Origin: Mesorhizobium sp. STM 4661
GTDB lineage: Bacteria > Pseudomonadota > Alphaproteobacteria > Rhizobiales > Rhizobiaceae
Length of the DNA: 64,000 nucleotides
Direction of reading: 5' to 3'
Assembly (NCBI RefSeq): GCF_000359125.1
Contig: NZ_CAAF010000032.1
Location: 1 to 64,000, forward strand
The notes under the pieces were generated by a model, which did not search any database, had not been told where the DNA came from, and saw only the letters and a list, made by a program, of their open reading frames with translations. A program made the translations under genes and the position numbers. Below, in pieces: positions 17,655 to 26,780 of this stretch (its first letter is position 1; each line of letters opens with the position of its first letter).

Positions 17655-17849
17655 CGGTCAAATCGGCGGTTGCAGCCCAAAATTGCGATCTCTGCTTGCA
17701 GCGCGGTCGCAAGCATGCGCCGATTTGCAGGTGAAGCCGTTCTTTAGGCTGACGTGGTGGCCCGCTGCCTGGACGGCGACGCTGGCCAGCGCGCACTCAG
17801 TGGGGAAGACCGTTTCTTCGGGCTTGGCAGCTCGTCCGTCTCGCTTCTG

Positions 17850-18944
17850 TCAGCCGAAGCGAGGTATCTCCACGCCCGCGCCGCCTTGCAGGGCCGACTG
17901 ATGGGCGCAGATTCCCGGAGCCGTCCAGTCGGCGGCAGTTATTTCATCGATGGCGGGCTTGCGATCCTCGATAATGCTGCGGACGAATTCATGGACCAGG
18001 TGTGGATAGGATCCGCCATGGTCGTCCGCTGCATGCCCGGCGATTTCGGCGGGAAGCAGCTGCGCGAAATCAGGCACGCTGATCCGCTCGGCCTCGGAGC
18101 GGCGGGCGCCAGGGAATTCGCCAAGCTTCGAAAGGCGAAACAGAACCGGTCTTTCCTCTTCGAGCTGCTGCCATTCGAAAGTGGCGTCCTCGCCGTAGAT
18201 GTTGAACGCTTCCGTATAGCCGCGCGCCGAATGGAACAAGGCCCGCGACACTTCCATGGCCAGCGGTTCGTCGCGGTCCAGCGCAAAGATCGCGCTCTCG
18301 ATCGGGAAGGGATTGCCGTAGGGCTTATGCAGCTCGTCACGAAGATGGCCGGAGCCAAGGCAATGGACCTTGCTGGCGCGGGTCCCGGCCAGCGCCAGCA
18401 GCGGCGCAATCACATGCGTCGTATACCACATCGGCGGCAGGCCGGCCCAATAGGGCTGCCAGTTCTCCATGTCCTGGTAGTGCGCGCCGCGCAGGAATTG
18501 CAGGCGGCCGAACATGCCTTGCCGGGCAAGGGTCTGCACATGCAGGAATTCTCGCGCATAGACCTGCGTTTCCATCATCATGTAGTTCTTGCCGGATTTT
18601 CGCACCGCCGCGATGATGGCGCCGATATCTTCGAGCGAAGTCGCCATCGGCACGGCGCAGGCGCAATGCTTGCCGGCCTCCAGCACCTGGATGGTCTGCC
18701 GCGCATGGTCGGGGATTCCCGTGGCGAGGTGCACCGCGTCGATGTCGGGATCGTCGAGAACCGCATCGAGGTTTTCGGCGAGCCGGCCGATCCCGAACGT
18801 CGCACCTTGTTCCACGCGGCGCGACTGCCGTCTGTCGCAAAGCGTGACGTGACCCACATCGGGATGCTGCCGGTAGATATCGACAAAGCGGCCGCCGAAA
18901 CCGAGCCCGACAACGGCAATGTTGAGTTTTCGCGAAGCTGTCAT
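17850..18944 (-). CDS. Gfo/Idh/MocA-family oxidoreductase
   Basis: A 364-residue NAD(P)-dependent dehydrogenase. The N-terminal Rossmann motif is VVGLGFGGRF, followed by the family motif region EAGKHCACAVPMA, in which the usual EKP lysine-proline is changed to AVP. The C-terminal domain contains METQVYAREF and WYTTHVIAPLLAL. ATG 18944 starts at the domain (MTASRKLN); the frame upstream of it is antisense-type sequence over the neighbouring gene. It follows the D-2-hydroxyacid dehydrogenase gene by 7 bases, so they form an operon. Loss of the EKP lysine, usually catalytic, may mean altered chemistry. Substrate unknown, probably a sugar or sugar acid. Confidence 0.82.
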   Translation of the reverse strand: MTASRKLNIAVVGLGFGGRFVDIYRQHPDVGHVTLCDRRQSRRVEQGATFGIGRLAENLDAVLDDPDIDAVHLATGIPDHARQTIQVLEAGKHCACAVPMATSLEDIGAIIAAVRKSGKNYMMMETQVYAREFLHVQTLARQGMFGRLQFLRGAHYQDMENWQPYWAGLPPMWYTTHVIAPLLALAGTRASKVHCLGSGHLRDELHKPYGNPFPIESAIFALDRDEPLAMEVSRALFHSARGYTEAFNIYGEDATFEWQQLEEERPVLFRLSKLGEFPGARRSEAERISVPDFAQLLPAEIAGHAADDHGGSYPHLVHEFVRSIIEDRKPAIDEITAADWTAPGICAHQSALQGGAGVEIPRFG

Positions 18945-18951
18945 TGCGGGA

Positions 18952-19968
18952 TCAGCGCGCCAGCGGCGGGAACTGTCCGGCGATGTTCTGTACGAACTGC
19001 TCGTTGGCGTGGATGGTGCGGCCGGCATTATGTGGGGTATGCACCACGTTGTCGCGCCCGAGCAGAGGGTCGTCCAAAGCCAGCGGCTCGACGTCGAACA
19101 CATCCGCGGCGAGCGCCAGTTCGCCCTCCAGCACACGGCGGCGCACGGCGGCCATGTCGCAGATTGTCGCCCGTGTCACCAGCACGACCAGGCAACCGCG
19201 CGGTAAGGCATCGATCAGCGCCGCGGTCACCAGGCCGCGGGTCGTGTCTGTCAGCGGCAGCATCGGCGCGAAGATCTCGGCGTCGCGCACCAGTTCCGCC
19301 AGATGCCATTCGCGCCGTGCCCCGGCGCGGTGAAAGCCGGGTTCCTGCGCGAACGGATCCCAGGACGCGACATCGGCGCCGAGCATCCGGCAGAAGGAGG
19401 CGAAGCGGCTGCCGATATTGCCGGCGCCGACGATACGCACGCGCTTGCCGGCGATTGTACCGTTGGCGAATTGCGGATCGTCGCCGAACTGGCTGCCCCG
19501 CTGCCCATGGCCCGCACCGGAAGCCGGCGGGCTGTAATCCCAGGGCGCCAGGTCGCTCAGGATCTGCCGGTGCGTCTGCGGAATCCGCCGCAGGGCGGCG
19601 AGGCTGAGCCCCAGCGCGAACTCGGCGACGGACTGGCCCCAATAGCCTTCGGATGTCGACCTGTAGATGCGGATTGACCGTCTTTCGGCCTCGGCGCGAA
19701 CCGCCTCGCCAAGCTCGGACTCTCCCAGCCCGATCTCCTCCAGTCGCGGCAGCGCCGCCAGGCCCGCCAGATCGAGGTCGACGCCGAGAAGAGCGAGGCG
19801 ACGCAGGCTGCCCGAGCTTTTTGGAATGGGCACAGGTTCGGCACCGCCAATCCGGACGAACTCCACCGCGCCGGTTCGCTCCCACAGGGCCTTCCAGTAT
19901 TCCGCCGCGAAGGGCCAGATGCCATCGAAGTAAGAGTTCACGATGATGGCGCTGCGTTGCTCACTCAT
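18952..19968 (-). CDS. D-isomer-specific 2-hydroxyacid dehydrogenase family protein
   Basis: A 338-residue protein. The NAD-binding domain has VRIVGAGNIGSRFASF (about residues 180-195), and the family's catalytic triad is visible: Arg in VTRATICD, Glu in FDVEPLALDD, His in HTPHNAG. ATG 19968 is preceded by GAGGG; an alternative ATG lies 12 bases upstream. Proteins of this type reduce 2-keto acids or oxidise D-2-hydroxyacids. It is the first gene of a two-gene minus-strand operon with the Gfo/Idh/MocA enzyme. A copy of the GTTTTTGACC motif lies 64-83 bases upstream. Confidence 0.83.
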   Translation of the reverse strand: MSEQRSAIIVNSYFDGIWPFAAEYWKALWERTGAVEFVRIGGAEPVPIPKSSGSLRRLALLGVDLDLAGLAALPRLEEIGLGESELGEAVRAEAERRSIRIYRSTSEGYWGQSVAEFALGLSLAALRRIPQTHRQILSDLAPWDYSPPASGAGHGQRGSQFGDDPQFANGTIAGKRVRIVGAGNIGSRFASFCRMLGADVASWDPFAQEPGFHRAGARREWHLAELVRDAEIFAPMLPLTDTTRGLVTAALIDALPRGCLVVLVTRATICDMAAVRRRVLEGELALAADVFDVEPLALDDPLLGRDNVVHTPHNAGRTIHANEQFVQNIAGQFPPLAR

Positions 19969-20031
19969 TTGTGCCCTCATGTCGGCGTGGCCAATAGTCG
20001 AGCAACTTAGAGAGCGACTCTCGCTATCTCT

Positions 20032-20137
20032 ACGCAAATCCGGTCAAAAACTAAGCACTCTTGATCACGGGCCACTGAGGTCAGCAGCAGCCAATCTTTG
20101 ATCGGTTGCGCATAGTTTTTGACCAAATTGACGGCGA
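20032..20137. promoter_or_regulatory. Inverted pair of GTTTTTGACC motifs
   Basis: GTTTTTGACCGGATT reads on the minus strand (20037-20051), and GTTTTTGACCAAATTGACGG on the plus strand (20115-20134). The two point outward towards the dehydrogenase gene on one side and the solute-binding-protein gene on the other. A third copy lies at 22912. They are candidate binding sites for the nearby AraC regulator. The remaining part of 19969-20330 shows no gene. Confidence 0.5.
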
Positions 20138-20330
20138 AATGCCGAAGATTATGCCCTAGGTTTTATTCTGCTACACGCTCAAGTCGACGCCCCTGATCCA
20201 AGTTAAATCGCGCTGGTAGGCGCGCCAGCTAGGCCAGGCGGACGCTCGCCTATGGCCCTGCAAAGGCCCTGAAAAATGCGAGAAACTTTCGAAATAACAA
20301 CCGGCAGAACGCCAACAATGGGAGCCTGTC

Positions 20331-21980
20331 ATGACATTCTACAAGAGCGGTGAGGACCGCGTTCCTGATCACATTCGGCAATTGGCGGAAGAAACGAAGG
20401 CATGCAACATGGACCGCCGTGAGTTCTTGGCTACGGCGAGCGTGTTCGGTGCCACGACCGCAATGGCATATGGCATGCTGGGGCTGCCCGTTCCGACAAA
20501 GGCGATAGCTCAAGAACCAAAAAAGGGCGGAATCCTTAAGGTGGCGATGTGGGTCAAGGATCCGAAGGATCCTCGGATGGCCGATTGGTCGGAAATCTCG
20601 AACGCGGAACGACAGGCACTCGAGCCGCTCGTCGAATACACGCGTGACTATACCTTCGAACCCTGCTTGATCGAAAAATGGGAAGTAAACGAAGACGCCA
20701 CGGAATACATATTGCATGTGCGTCCGCATGTCTCCTGGACTGACGGTACGCCGTTTACCGCCGACGACGTGATTTTCAACATAACGCGTTGGGCCGACAA
20801 AAGCGCAGAAGGCAATTCCATGCCCGGCAGGATCGGCACGCTCATGGATGATGCAACCGGCAAGCTGCGCAAAGGAGCTGTCGAGAAGGTCGGCGATATG
20901 ACAATCCGGCTGAAGTTGTCTCAGTCTGACATTTCGATCATCCCGAACCTTTCTGACTATCCGGCCCTCATCGTACACAAGAGCTTCGACGCAAAGGGCG
21001 GCAATTTTGCCGCGTGCCCAATTGGTACAGGCCCGTTCGAACTCGTGTCCTACGACGTTGGTCAGAAAGTGGTTTACAAGCGGCGGGAGGATGGGAAGTG
21101 GTGGGGCGGCGAAGCGCTGCTCGACGGCATCGAATTCATAGACTACGGCACCGACCCCGCTGCGACGGTCTCGGCCTTCGAGGCGGGAGAAATTCATATC
21201 AACTACGAGACGACGGCTGACTATGTGTCGATCCTCGACGGACTTGGGCTGGTTAGGTCGGAGGTAATCTCGGCCGGAACGGTCGTGGCCCGCACCAACG
21301 TCAACAACAAGCCATATGGTGACCAAAAAGTTCGCAATGCATTGCAACGCGCGGTCGACAACTCGGTTGTACTAGAGCTTGGCTACGGAAACGCCGGCCA
21401 AGTTGCCGAAAATCATCATGTATGCCCGATACATCCAGAATATTTCGAGCTCGCAAAAGTAGTCACAGACAAGGTTCAAGCAAAGGCGTTAATGCAAGAA
21501 GCCGGCCAGTCGGACTTTGAGCATGAACTCATTACCCCTGACGAGGATTGGATAAAGGCCTCTGGCGATGCCATTGCAGCACAATTGAGAGAGGCTGGAA
21601 TCAAGGTCAAGCGAACTGTGCTTCCAGGGTCAATCTTCTGGAATGATTGGACCAAATATCCGTATTCGATGACCGGTTGGAACATGCGGCCGCTTGGGGT
21701 TCAGGTTTTGGCTCTTGCCTATCGCACGGGCGAAGCGTGGAATGAGACGGGGTGGTCCAATCCTGAATGGGACGCAAAGCTGGACGCGGCACTCGCAGTC
21801 GCCGACGCCCAAAAGCGAAAGGAAATGATGAAGGACATCGAGCAAATCCTGCAGGATTCCGGCATCATTATCCAACCGTTTTGGCGCAAGCTTTTCAATC
21901 ACTCCGTCAAGGCAGTGAAGAACGGCGGCATGCATCCCACCTATGTCCACGAATACGCCAAAGTCTGGCTGGACGAATGA
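20331..21980 (+). CDS. Peptide/nickel-type ABC substrate-binding protein, Tat-exported, orphan
   Basis: A 549-residue family-5 solute-binding protein. A twin-arginine signal ([14 protein letters not shown]) lies at about residues 24-37 after a hydrophilic leader. The mature part has the family features [28 protein letters not shown] and [16 protein letters not shown] precedes the ATG. No permease or ATPase gene adjoins it, so it must share a transporter elsewhere, perhaps the oligopeptide-type system at 27.7-31.5 kb; that is speculative. Base composition is lower in G+C than most of the window. AraC and nucleoside hydrolase genes follow it. Confidence 0.83.
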   Translation: MTFYKSGEDRVPDHIRQLAEETKACNMDRREFLATASVFGATTAMAYGMLGLPVPTKAIAQEPKKGGILKVAMWVKDPKDPRMADWSEISNAERQALEPLVEYTRDYTFEPCLIEKWEVNEDATEYILHVRPHVSWTDGTPFTADDVIFNITRWADKSAEGNSMPGRIGTLMDDATGKLRKGAVEKVGDMTIRLKLSQSDISIIPNLSDYPALIVHKSFDAKGGNFAACPIGTGPFELVSYDVGQKVVYKRREDGKWWGGEALLDGIEFIDYGTDPAATVSAFEAGEIHINYETTADYVSILDGLGLVRSEVISAGTVVARTNVNNKPYGDQKVRNALQRAVDNSVVLELGYGNAGQVAENHHVCPIHPEYFELAKVVTDKVQAKALMQEAGQSDFEHELITPDEDWIKASGDAIAAQLREAGIKVKRTVLPGSIFWNDWTKYPYSMTGWNMRPLGVQVLALAYRTGEAWNETGWSNPEWDAKLDAALAVADAQKRKEMMKDIEQILQDSGIIIQPFWRKLFNHSVKAVKNGGMHPTYVHEYAKVWLDE

Positions 21981-22040
21981 GACAAAACGATCGGGACCGC
22001 AGACGGCCATGTTCGGTTTGGGAGTCTCGATCTTGGCAAC

Positions 22041-22910
22041 CTAATTTAGACGTCTCCATTCACGCGGCGACATCCGAAATGATTTCTGGAATGCTCGATT
22101 GAAGCCGGACAGGGTATCGAAGCCTGCCTGCTGACTGATGTCCAAGATCGAAAATGTTGTCGACCGCAGGAGAGAACACGCGGATTGGAGCCGTAGGTTG
22201 AGCCAATAGGCTTGGGGTGATTTGCCCACTGCCTGTGCAAACAGGCGCCGGAAATGAGGCTCACTCAAGCAGCAAAGGGCAGCCAGTTTGGACACGCGCA
22301 GCGGTTCAGCATGATGACTTGCCAGATAGTTCAGGGCTGGGGCCACGCGCAGGAAGTTTGCGTGCGGAATGGTCGCCGGCTGGTCCTTTGGTGCGAGCCG
22401 CTTCAATTCGATCATGATGAGCCAGGTGAGCGCCTTGACCGCCGATTGGTAGTCCGGGCGGTGGTCGGTCAGCTCGGAGATCAACCGCCTTACAAGCGGC
22501 TGCACCGGCTTTGCTCTGTCCCCATCAAGGACATTGATAAAGTTTGGGCCGGCTAGTGGACTCGGATCAAGCAGAACCGCATCGGTCGATGGCCCGAGAA
22601 GTCGGACAGGATCGAGATTTATCCAGCTCCAATAGCTGTCGGTCCCAGGCGTGCTGCGGGCACAGTGCGGCTCGGCGGCGTTGATAACGGAAATGCTGCC
22701 TTCCATGAAGGGCATCACCTTCCCTGCAACGATGAAGATGCCGGAGCCAGCATGGCAGTAGCCTATCTCCAACTCCTCGTGGAGTTCGAGATAGTTGATC
22801 GGATGGTCCGCGTGCTGATGTAGCGGACCGCCGCCAAGTACCGGAAAGCTCGGCTCGAGGTGGATCGGAGCAAACTCAATGGGGTACGATAGGCCTGATC
22901 GGATTCGCAC
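22041..22910 (-). CDS. AraC-family regulator with N-terminal cupin
   Basis: A 289-residue regulator. An N-terminal sensing half has the cupin-like HQHADHPINYLELHEELEIGY. The C-terminal double helix-turn-helix holds LSEPHFRRLFAQAVG and the family signature DISQQAGFDTLSGFNRAFQK. It starts at GTG 22910 with no visible ribosome-binding site, and a GTTTTTGACC motif starts 2 bases upstream. That suggests a leaderless message or autorepression. It lies between the orphan binding-protein gene and the nucleoside hydrolase gene, which it probably controls. Confidence 0.83.
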   Translation of the reverse strand: MRIRSGLSYPIEFAPIHLEPSFPVLGGGPLHQHADHPINYLELHEELEIGYCHAGSGIFIVAGKVMPFMEGSISVINAAEPHCARSTPGTDSYWSWINLDPVRLLGPSTDAVLLDPSPLAGPNFINVLDGDRAKPVQPLVRRLISELTDHRPDYQSAVKALTWLIMIELKRLAPKDQPATIPHANFLRVAPALNYLASHHAEPLRVSKLAALCCLSEPHFRRLFAQAVGKSPQAYWLNLRLQSACSLLRSTTFSILDISQQAGFDTLSGFNRAFQKSFRMSPREWRRLN

Positions 22911-22911
22911 G

Positions 22912-22934
22912 GTTTTTGACCAGATTCACGGTGA
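22912..22934. promoter_or_regulatory. Third GTTTTTGACC motif copy
   Basis: GTTTTTGACCAGATTCACGG (22912-22931) plus TGA matches the plus-strand copy at 20115-20137 in 20 of 23 positions. It abuts the AraC start codon and lies 152 bases upstream of the nucleoside hydrolase start, so one site could serve both divergent genes. Confidence 0.5.
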
Positions 22935-23085
22935 TACTGAAACATTTTGCTTGTAGTCAGGTAGCCGATCACCGGCAAGGGCTAAAGGTTCTGCGGTGGC
23001 TATGATTGCTCGCATTCCTTCCCAAGTCGCACAACCTGACGCCTTAAGGGAACTTGCGAGACGAACAAGGCTCGGAAGGCATCTC

Positions 23086-24036
23086 ATGCGATCTCAGGAC
23101 ACTCCGCGAAAAATCATAATCGATGCCGACCCGGGGCAGGATGACGCGGTCGCGATCCTGCTTGCCCTGGCGAGTCAGGAAATCCAGGTCCTGGGAGTGA
23201 CTACAGTGGCGGGCAACGTGCAATTGGCTCTTACCGAAAAGAATGCCAGGAAAATATGCGAGCTCGCCGGCAAAACGGAGACCAAAGTTTTCGCTGGCGC
23301 AAGTTGTCCATTGGTGCGCCCGTTGGTGACAGCGGAGGAGTGGCATGGGGAGGCAGGTCTTGGCGGACCAACACTGCCTGAACCCTTGATGCCCCTTCAG
23401 AAGCTTCACGCGGTCGACTTCATCGTACAAGCGCTAATGAACGAGGATCCTGGCACGGTCTCGCTATGCCTGCTTGGGCCGCTCACCAATATGGCGCTTG
23501 CCTTGATCCGAGAGCCACTCATCTCCAGCAGAATCGACCAGATCGTACTGATGGGTGGAGGCTTTTTCACGGGAGGCAATGTGACCCCGGCCGCCGAATT
23601 CAACATCTATGTCGATCCTCATGCTGCCGACATCGTATTTCGCTCGGGAGTGCCGATCGTTGTTATGCCGCTCGATGCTACAAACAAGGTGCTTACAACA
23701 CGAGAGCGGGTAGCTGCGTTTCGTCGTCTAGGCACCAAAGTCGGTACCGCGACGGCTGATATGCTGGAACTGTTCGAGCGCTCTGACACAGGGAGGCGCT
23801 TCGGTGAAGGAGGGCCGCTGCACGACCCCTGTGTCATTGCCTATCTGATCAAACCGGAACTCTTCGCGGGCCGTGAAGTCAACGTGAGTATCGAAACTGT
23901 GTCAGATCTCACGATGGGCATGACAGTAGCAGATTGGTGGAGTGTCACGGATCGGCCGAAGAACGCCATAGTGATAAGTGAAGCGGATGCCGACGGTGTC
24001 TTCGCCCTACTGGTTGAGCGGCTAGAGAGACTTTAG
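23086..24036 (+). CDS. Inosine/uridine-preferring nucleoside hydrolase family protein
   Basis: A 316-residue hydrolase. The calcium-binding signature DADPGQDDA sits at residues 13-21. Further family elements are GLGGPTLPEP, LLGPLTNMALAL, VLMGGGFF, EFNIYVDPHAA and the C-terminal LHDPCVIAYLIKPELF. These enzymes split ribonucleosides into base and ribose. I chose ATG 23086, preceded by GGAAGG and giving the usual length; an upstream ATG at 22996 would add 30 residues without similarity. The neighbouring AraC gene and binding-protein gene suggest an inducible nucleoside-scavenging unit, although family-5 binding proteins do not usually bind nucleosides. Confidence 0.85.
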   Translation: MRSQDTPRKIIIDADPGQDDAVAILLALASQEIQVLGVTTVAGNVQLALTEKNARKICELAGKTETKVFAGASCPLVRPLVTAEEWHGEAGLGGPTLPEPLMPLQKLHAVDFIVQALMNEDPGTVSLCLLGPLTNMALALIREPLISSRIDQIVLMGGGFFTGGNVTPAAEFNIYVDPHAADIVFRSGVPIVVMPLDATNKVLTTRERVAAFRRLGTKVGTATADMLELFERSDTGRRFGEGGPLHDPCVIAYLIKPELFAGREVNVSIETVSDLTMGMTVADWWSVTDRPKNAIVISEADADGVFALLVERLERL

Positions 24037-24116
24037 CCGGGCCAGCGTTTCCGGCATCGAGGCGACAGCCATGGGGCAAATCTTCCTCGGCAAGGCGTCG
24101 GTGGCATAAGCGTGGG

Positions 24117-25007
24117 TCAGAAATAGCCGTCCGACGCAGCCGTGGCTTCCTTCGGGATTTCGACGCCGTCGACCAGGATCTTGTCGACCAGCTCATGATG
24201 GAAGCACACCAGCCCCTTTATGCGCTGGGCTTCGTGCACCGGCTCGGGATAGTACCAGACGAGGTTCTCGTGGCGCTTCTTGCCGGTCGTCACGTGATAA
24301 TAGTTGGAAATGCCCTTGTAGGGGCAGCGCGAAATGTAGCGGCTGGGCGCGAACATATCGAGCCGGGTGTCGGAGATCGGCAAATAATGCCGCACTGGAT
24401 GGCCGGTCTCGAACAGGAACACGCCGCGGCGCGAATCGGCCACCTGCTCGCCGTCGAGGATCACCTGCACGCGCCTTGATGAGAGCAGGCAGTCGACGCG
24501 GCGGAAAGGGTCGCGGGCATGGACGAAGATTTCCTCGTCCTCCTCGAACCAGTGGCCCATCTTGCTCCAATGGAAGGACATGTAATCCGCTATCGGCGGG
24601 CAGCCCTTGACCGGGTCGAGATAGCGCCAGGCGCCATCCTCGACCAGCGTGATGCCGGTGTTCAGCGAAAAATGGGTGGCGACGCCCTTGAACGGGTCCT
24701 CCGTCGTCGTTTTGCTCGGCAGCAGGAACTCCTCGCGCACATCGCCGATCGGAAAGTAATAGACCGGCAAATGATCGGATTCGTAGAAGACCAGCGCCTT
24801 GGTCGTGTCAGCGACGGTCATCGAGCCGACCTGCACGCGCAGCCGCTTGGGGGAGGGCATGGTGAAGGCGACGTAGCCCGGTTCGAACTCATACTGCGCG
24901 ATAGTGTCGAGCAAGGGGAAATGCGGCCCGCGGCCGCGCAGATGAGGCTTGCGAATGGTAGTCTCCCGTTTCTTTTCTTTCGTGACTGGGCGTTGGTGCG
25001 CGGTCAT
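24117..25007 (-). CDS. Tandem DUF427 domain protein
   Basis: A 296-residue cytoplasmic protein with two copies of the DUF427 beta-rich fold. The first spans about residues 45-125 (RLRVQVGSMTVADT, VYYFPIGDVREEFL, VATHFSLN). The second spans about 170-265 (RVQVILDGEQVADS, RHYLPISDTRLDMF, NYYHV). DUF427 has no established biochemical role. It follows the binding-protein gene by 2 bases and is therefore co-transcribed with it, an association that might hint at a catabolic step on the imported compound. The C-terminal tail WYYPEPVHEAQRIKGLVCF is also typical of the family. Confidence 0.8.
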   Translation of the reverse strand: MTAHQRPVTKEKKRETTIRKPHLRGRGPHFPLLDTIAQYEFEPGYVAFTMPSPKRLRVQVGSMTVADTTKALVFYESDHLPVYYFPIGDVREEFLLPSKTTTEDPFKGVATHFSLNTGITLVEDGAWRYLDPVKGCPPIADYMSFHWSKMGHWFEEDEEIFVHARDPFRRVDCLLSSRRVQVILDGEQVADSRRGVFLFETGHPVRHYLPISDTRLDMFAPSRYISRCPYKGISNYYHVTTGKKRHENLVWYYPEPVHEAQRIKGLVCFHHELVDKILVDGVEIPKEATAASDGYF

Positions 25008-25009
25008 GG

Positions 25010-26665
25010 TCAGCCTATGGACACGCGGTCGAGCAGCAGTCCGGCGGCGATCGGCGGCAGGCCGCTGACATTCTTGCGCACCGGCACCAAAAGGTCGGGG
25101 AAATAGCTGAAGATGACCGGCGTCTCGTCGAGCAGCAGTTTCTGGATGTCTGACGCTGCGCTCTGTTGCGCGCCGATATCGAGCGCCTTCAGATAGCTGG
25201 TGACCAGGCCGTCATAGGCGGCATTCCTAAAATGTGCTGCGTTCCATGGCCCGTCGCTGACCAGCGGGCTTTTCAGGAACACATTCGGCACGCTGCGATG
25301 CGCGTAGTCGGTGATGCCGAGCGGGCTGTCCAGCCAGTCCGACTGGCCGAACACCGCTTTGCCGTAATATTTGTCCTGGTCCTCGATGTTGAGAGCGATG
25401 CGGGCGCCGATCTCCTTGGCGAAGTTCTGGAACAATTGGGCATAGCCCGGAATGTCGGAATAGCGCAGCGTCGTCAGCGTCATGTCGAAGCCGCTGGCTA
25501 GGCCCGCCGCTTCGAGCAATTGCTTTGCCTTGGCGATATCCTGCACTCGCTGCGGCACCGATTTGTCGGTCGCCGGGAAGGCTGGCGCGAACGGGCTGTC
25601 ATTGCCGGTCGCCGCCATGCCGCGGCACAGGCCATCGACCAGCTTGCCGCGGTCGATGCACAACGCCAGGGCCTGGCGCACGCGCTTGTCGGTGAAAGGC
25701 GCCATGTCGCAACGCATGTGCAACTGACGGTGGGCGGTCGAGGCGACGCGCAAGACGGTGATATCGGGGCTGTTCATCACCACCTGGCTGACATCGAGCG
25801 GGACGGCATCGAGCAGGTCGACCTCGCCCGCCTGCAGCGCCAGGATGCGCGGCTGCACGTCGCCGTAGAACTTGAATTCGAGGCGGTCGGGAAGCGCCTT
25901 TTCGCCCCAATAGTCGGGATTGCGGATGAAGGTGGCGCCGACCTTCGGCGTGTAGCTCTCCAGCCGGAACGGTCCGGTGCCCTCGAAGGTCTTTTCGTAG
26001 TCGCCCTTGTAGCTCGCCGGCAGGATGACGGCGTTGTAATTGTCGATCGACACCGAATAGGGAAAGCTGCCGTTCGGCGCGTCGAGATGGAAGGCGACGG
26101 TATGGTCGTCGACCTTCCGGGTGCCGCCCTTCGACAGCAGCCCCTTGAACACCGACAGCGCGTTCGAGGAGCCGCCGGTGTCCGAAAGCCGGTCGAAGGT
26201 CGCAACGACATCGTCCGCCTTGAAGTCCTCGCCATTGTGGAATTTCACGCCCTTGCGCAGCTTGAAGGTCCACACGCTGCCGTCCTCGTTCGGCGACCAG
26301 CTTTCGGCCAGCACCGGCTTCAAGGTGAGGTCTGGCTGGGTGATGCAGAGGAATTCGGCGGTCTGGAAAACCAGTTGGTAGCTGCCGCTGTCGTAATAGG
26401 TGACGGGGTCGATCGCGCCGCCCGGCGTCGCGACGCCGGCGCGCACGGTGCCGCCCGGCTTGCCTTCGGCGCGCGCCTGCGGTGCTCCAAGGCCAACCGC
26501 CGAGGCGATGCCGCCGAGAAACGGCAGCGACAGGCCAAGCATGCTGCCATGCCTGAGGAATTCACGCCGGCCGATCCTGCCGGCCAGCAACTCGTCGATA
26601 GCGGAATTTTCGATTGCGGTGAGGTTTCTGCGGGCGGTATCGATCGTCTGGAAATGCTTTGGCAT
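25010..26665 (-). CDS. Peptide/nickel-type ABC substrate-binding protein, Tat-exported (A)
   Basis: A 551-residue family-5 solute-binding protein. The twin-arginine signal GRREFLRHGSMLGLSL is at about residues 32-47, with a cleavage region near ARA-EG. The mature part has KPVLAESWSPNEDGSVW, KADDVVATFDRL and GTGPFRLESY. It is a clear paralogue of the protein encoded at 34057-35721; long blocks align without gaps, for example LDAPNG, NYNAV and PASYKGDYEK. It is divergent from the LysR regulator and co-transcribed with DUF427. Permeases and ATPase are presumably those at 27.7-31.6 kb. Confidence 0.87.
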   Translation of the reverse strand: MPKHFQTIDTARRNLTAIENSAIDELLAGRIGRREFLRHGSMLGLSLPFLGGIASAVGLGAPQARAEGKPGGTVRAGVATPGGAIDPVTYYDSGSYQLVFQTAEFLCITQPDLTLKPVLAESWSPNEDGSVWTFKLRKGVKFHNGEDFKADDVVATFDRLSDTGGSSNALSVFKGLLSKGGTRKVDDHTVAFHLDAPNGSFPYSVSIDNYNAVILPASYKGDYEKTFEGTGPFRLESYTPKVGATFIRNPDYWGEKALPDRLEFKFYGDVQPRILALQAGEVDLLDAVPLDVSQVVMNSPDITVLRVASTAHRQLHMRCDMAPFTDKRVRQALALCIDRGKLVDGLCRGMAATGNDSPFAPAFPATDKSVPQRVQDIAKAKQLLEAAGLASGFDMTLTTLRYSDIPGYAQLFQNFAKEIGARIALNIEDQDKYYGKAVFGQSDWLDSPLGITDYAHRSVPNVFLKSPLVSDGPWNAAHFRNAAYDGLVTSYLKALDIGAQQSAASDIQKLLLDETPVIFSYFPDLLVPVRKNVSGLPPIAAGLLLDRVSIG

Positions 26666-26750
26666 GGCGGCATTCCTTGCTTATCGTGGGGGCTCCGCCA
26701 TCTAGTTCACTGTTGACCGCACCCGGAAAGCGATATTTTTTGATGGGGGT

Positions 26751-26767
26751 CATCGAAATTTTCGATG
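26751..26767. promoter_or_regulatory. Perfect palindrome between binding-protein and LysR genes
   Basis: CATCGAAATTTTCGATG is a perfect 17-base palindrome, 14 bases before the LysR start and 86 bases before the divergent binding-protein start. The position fits an autoregulatory LysR-type site, with T-rich and A-rich halves. Confidence 0.5.
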
Positions 26768-26780
26768 CGAGGGGCCGGAG

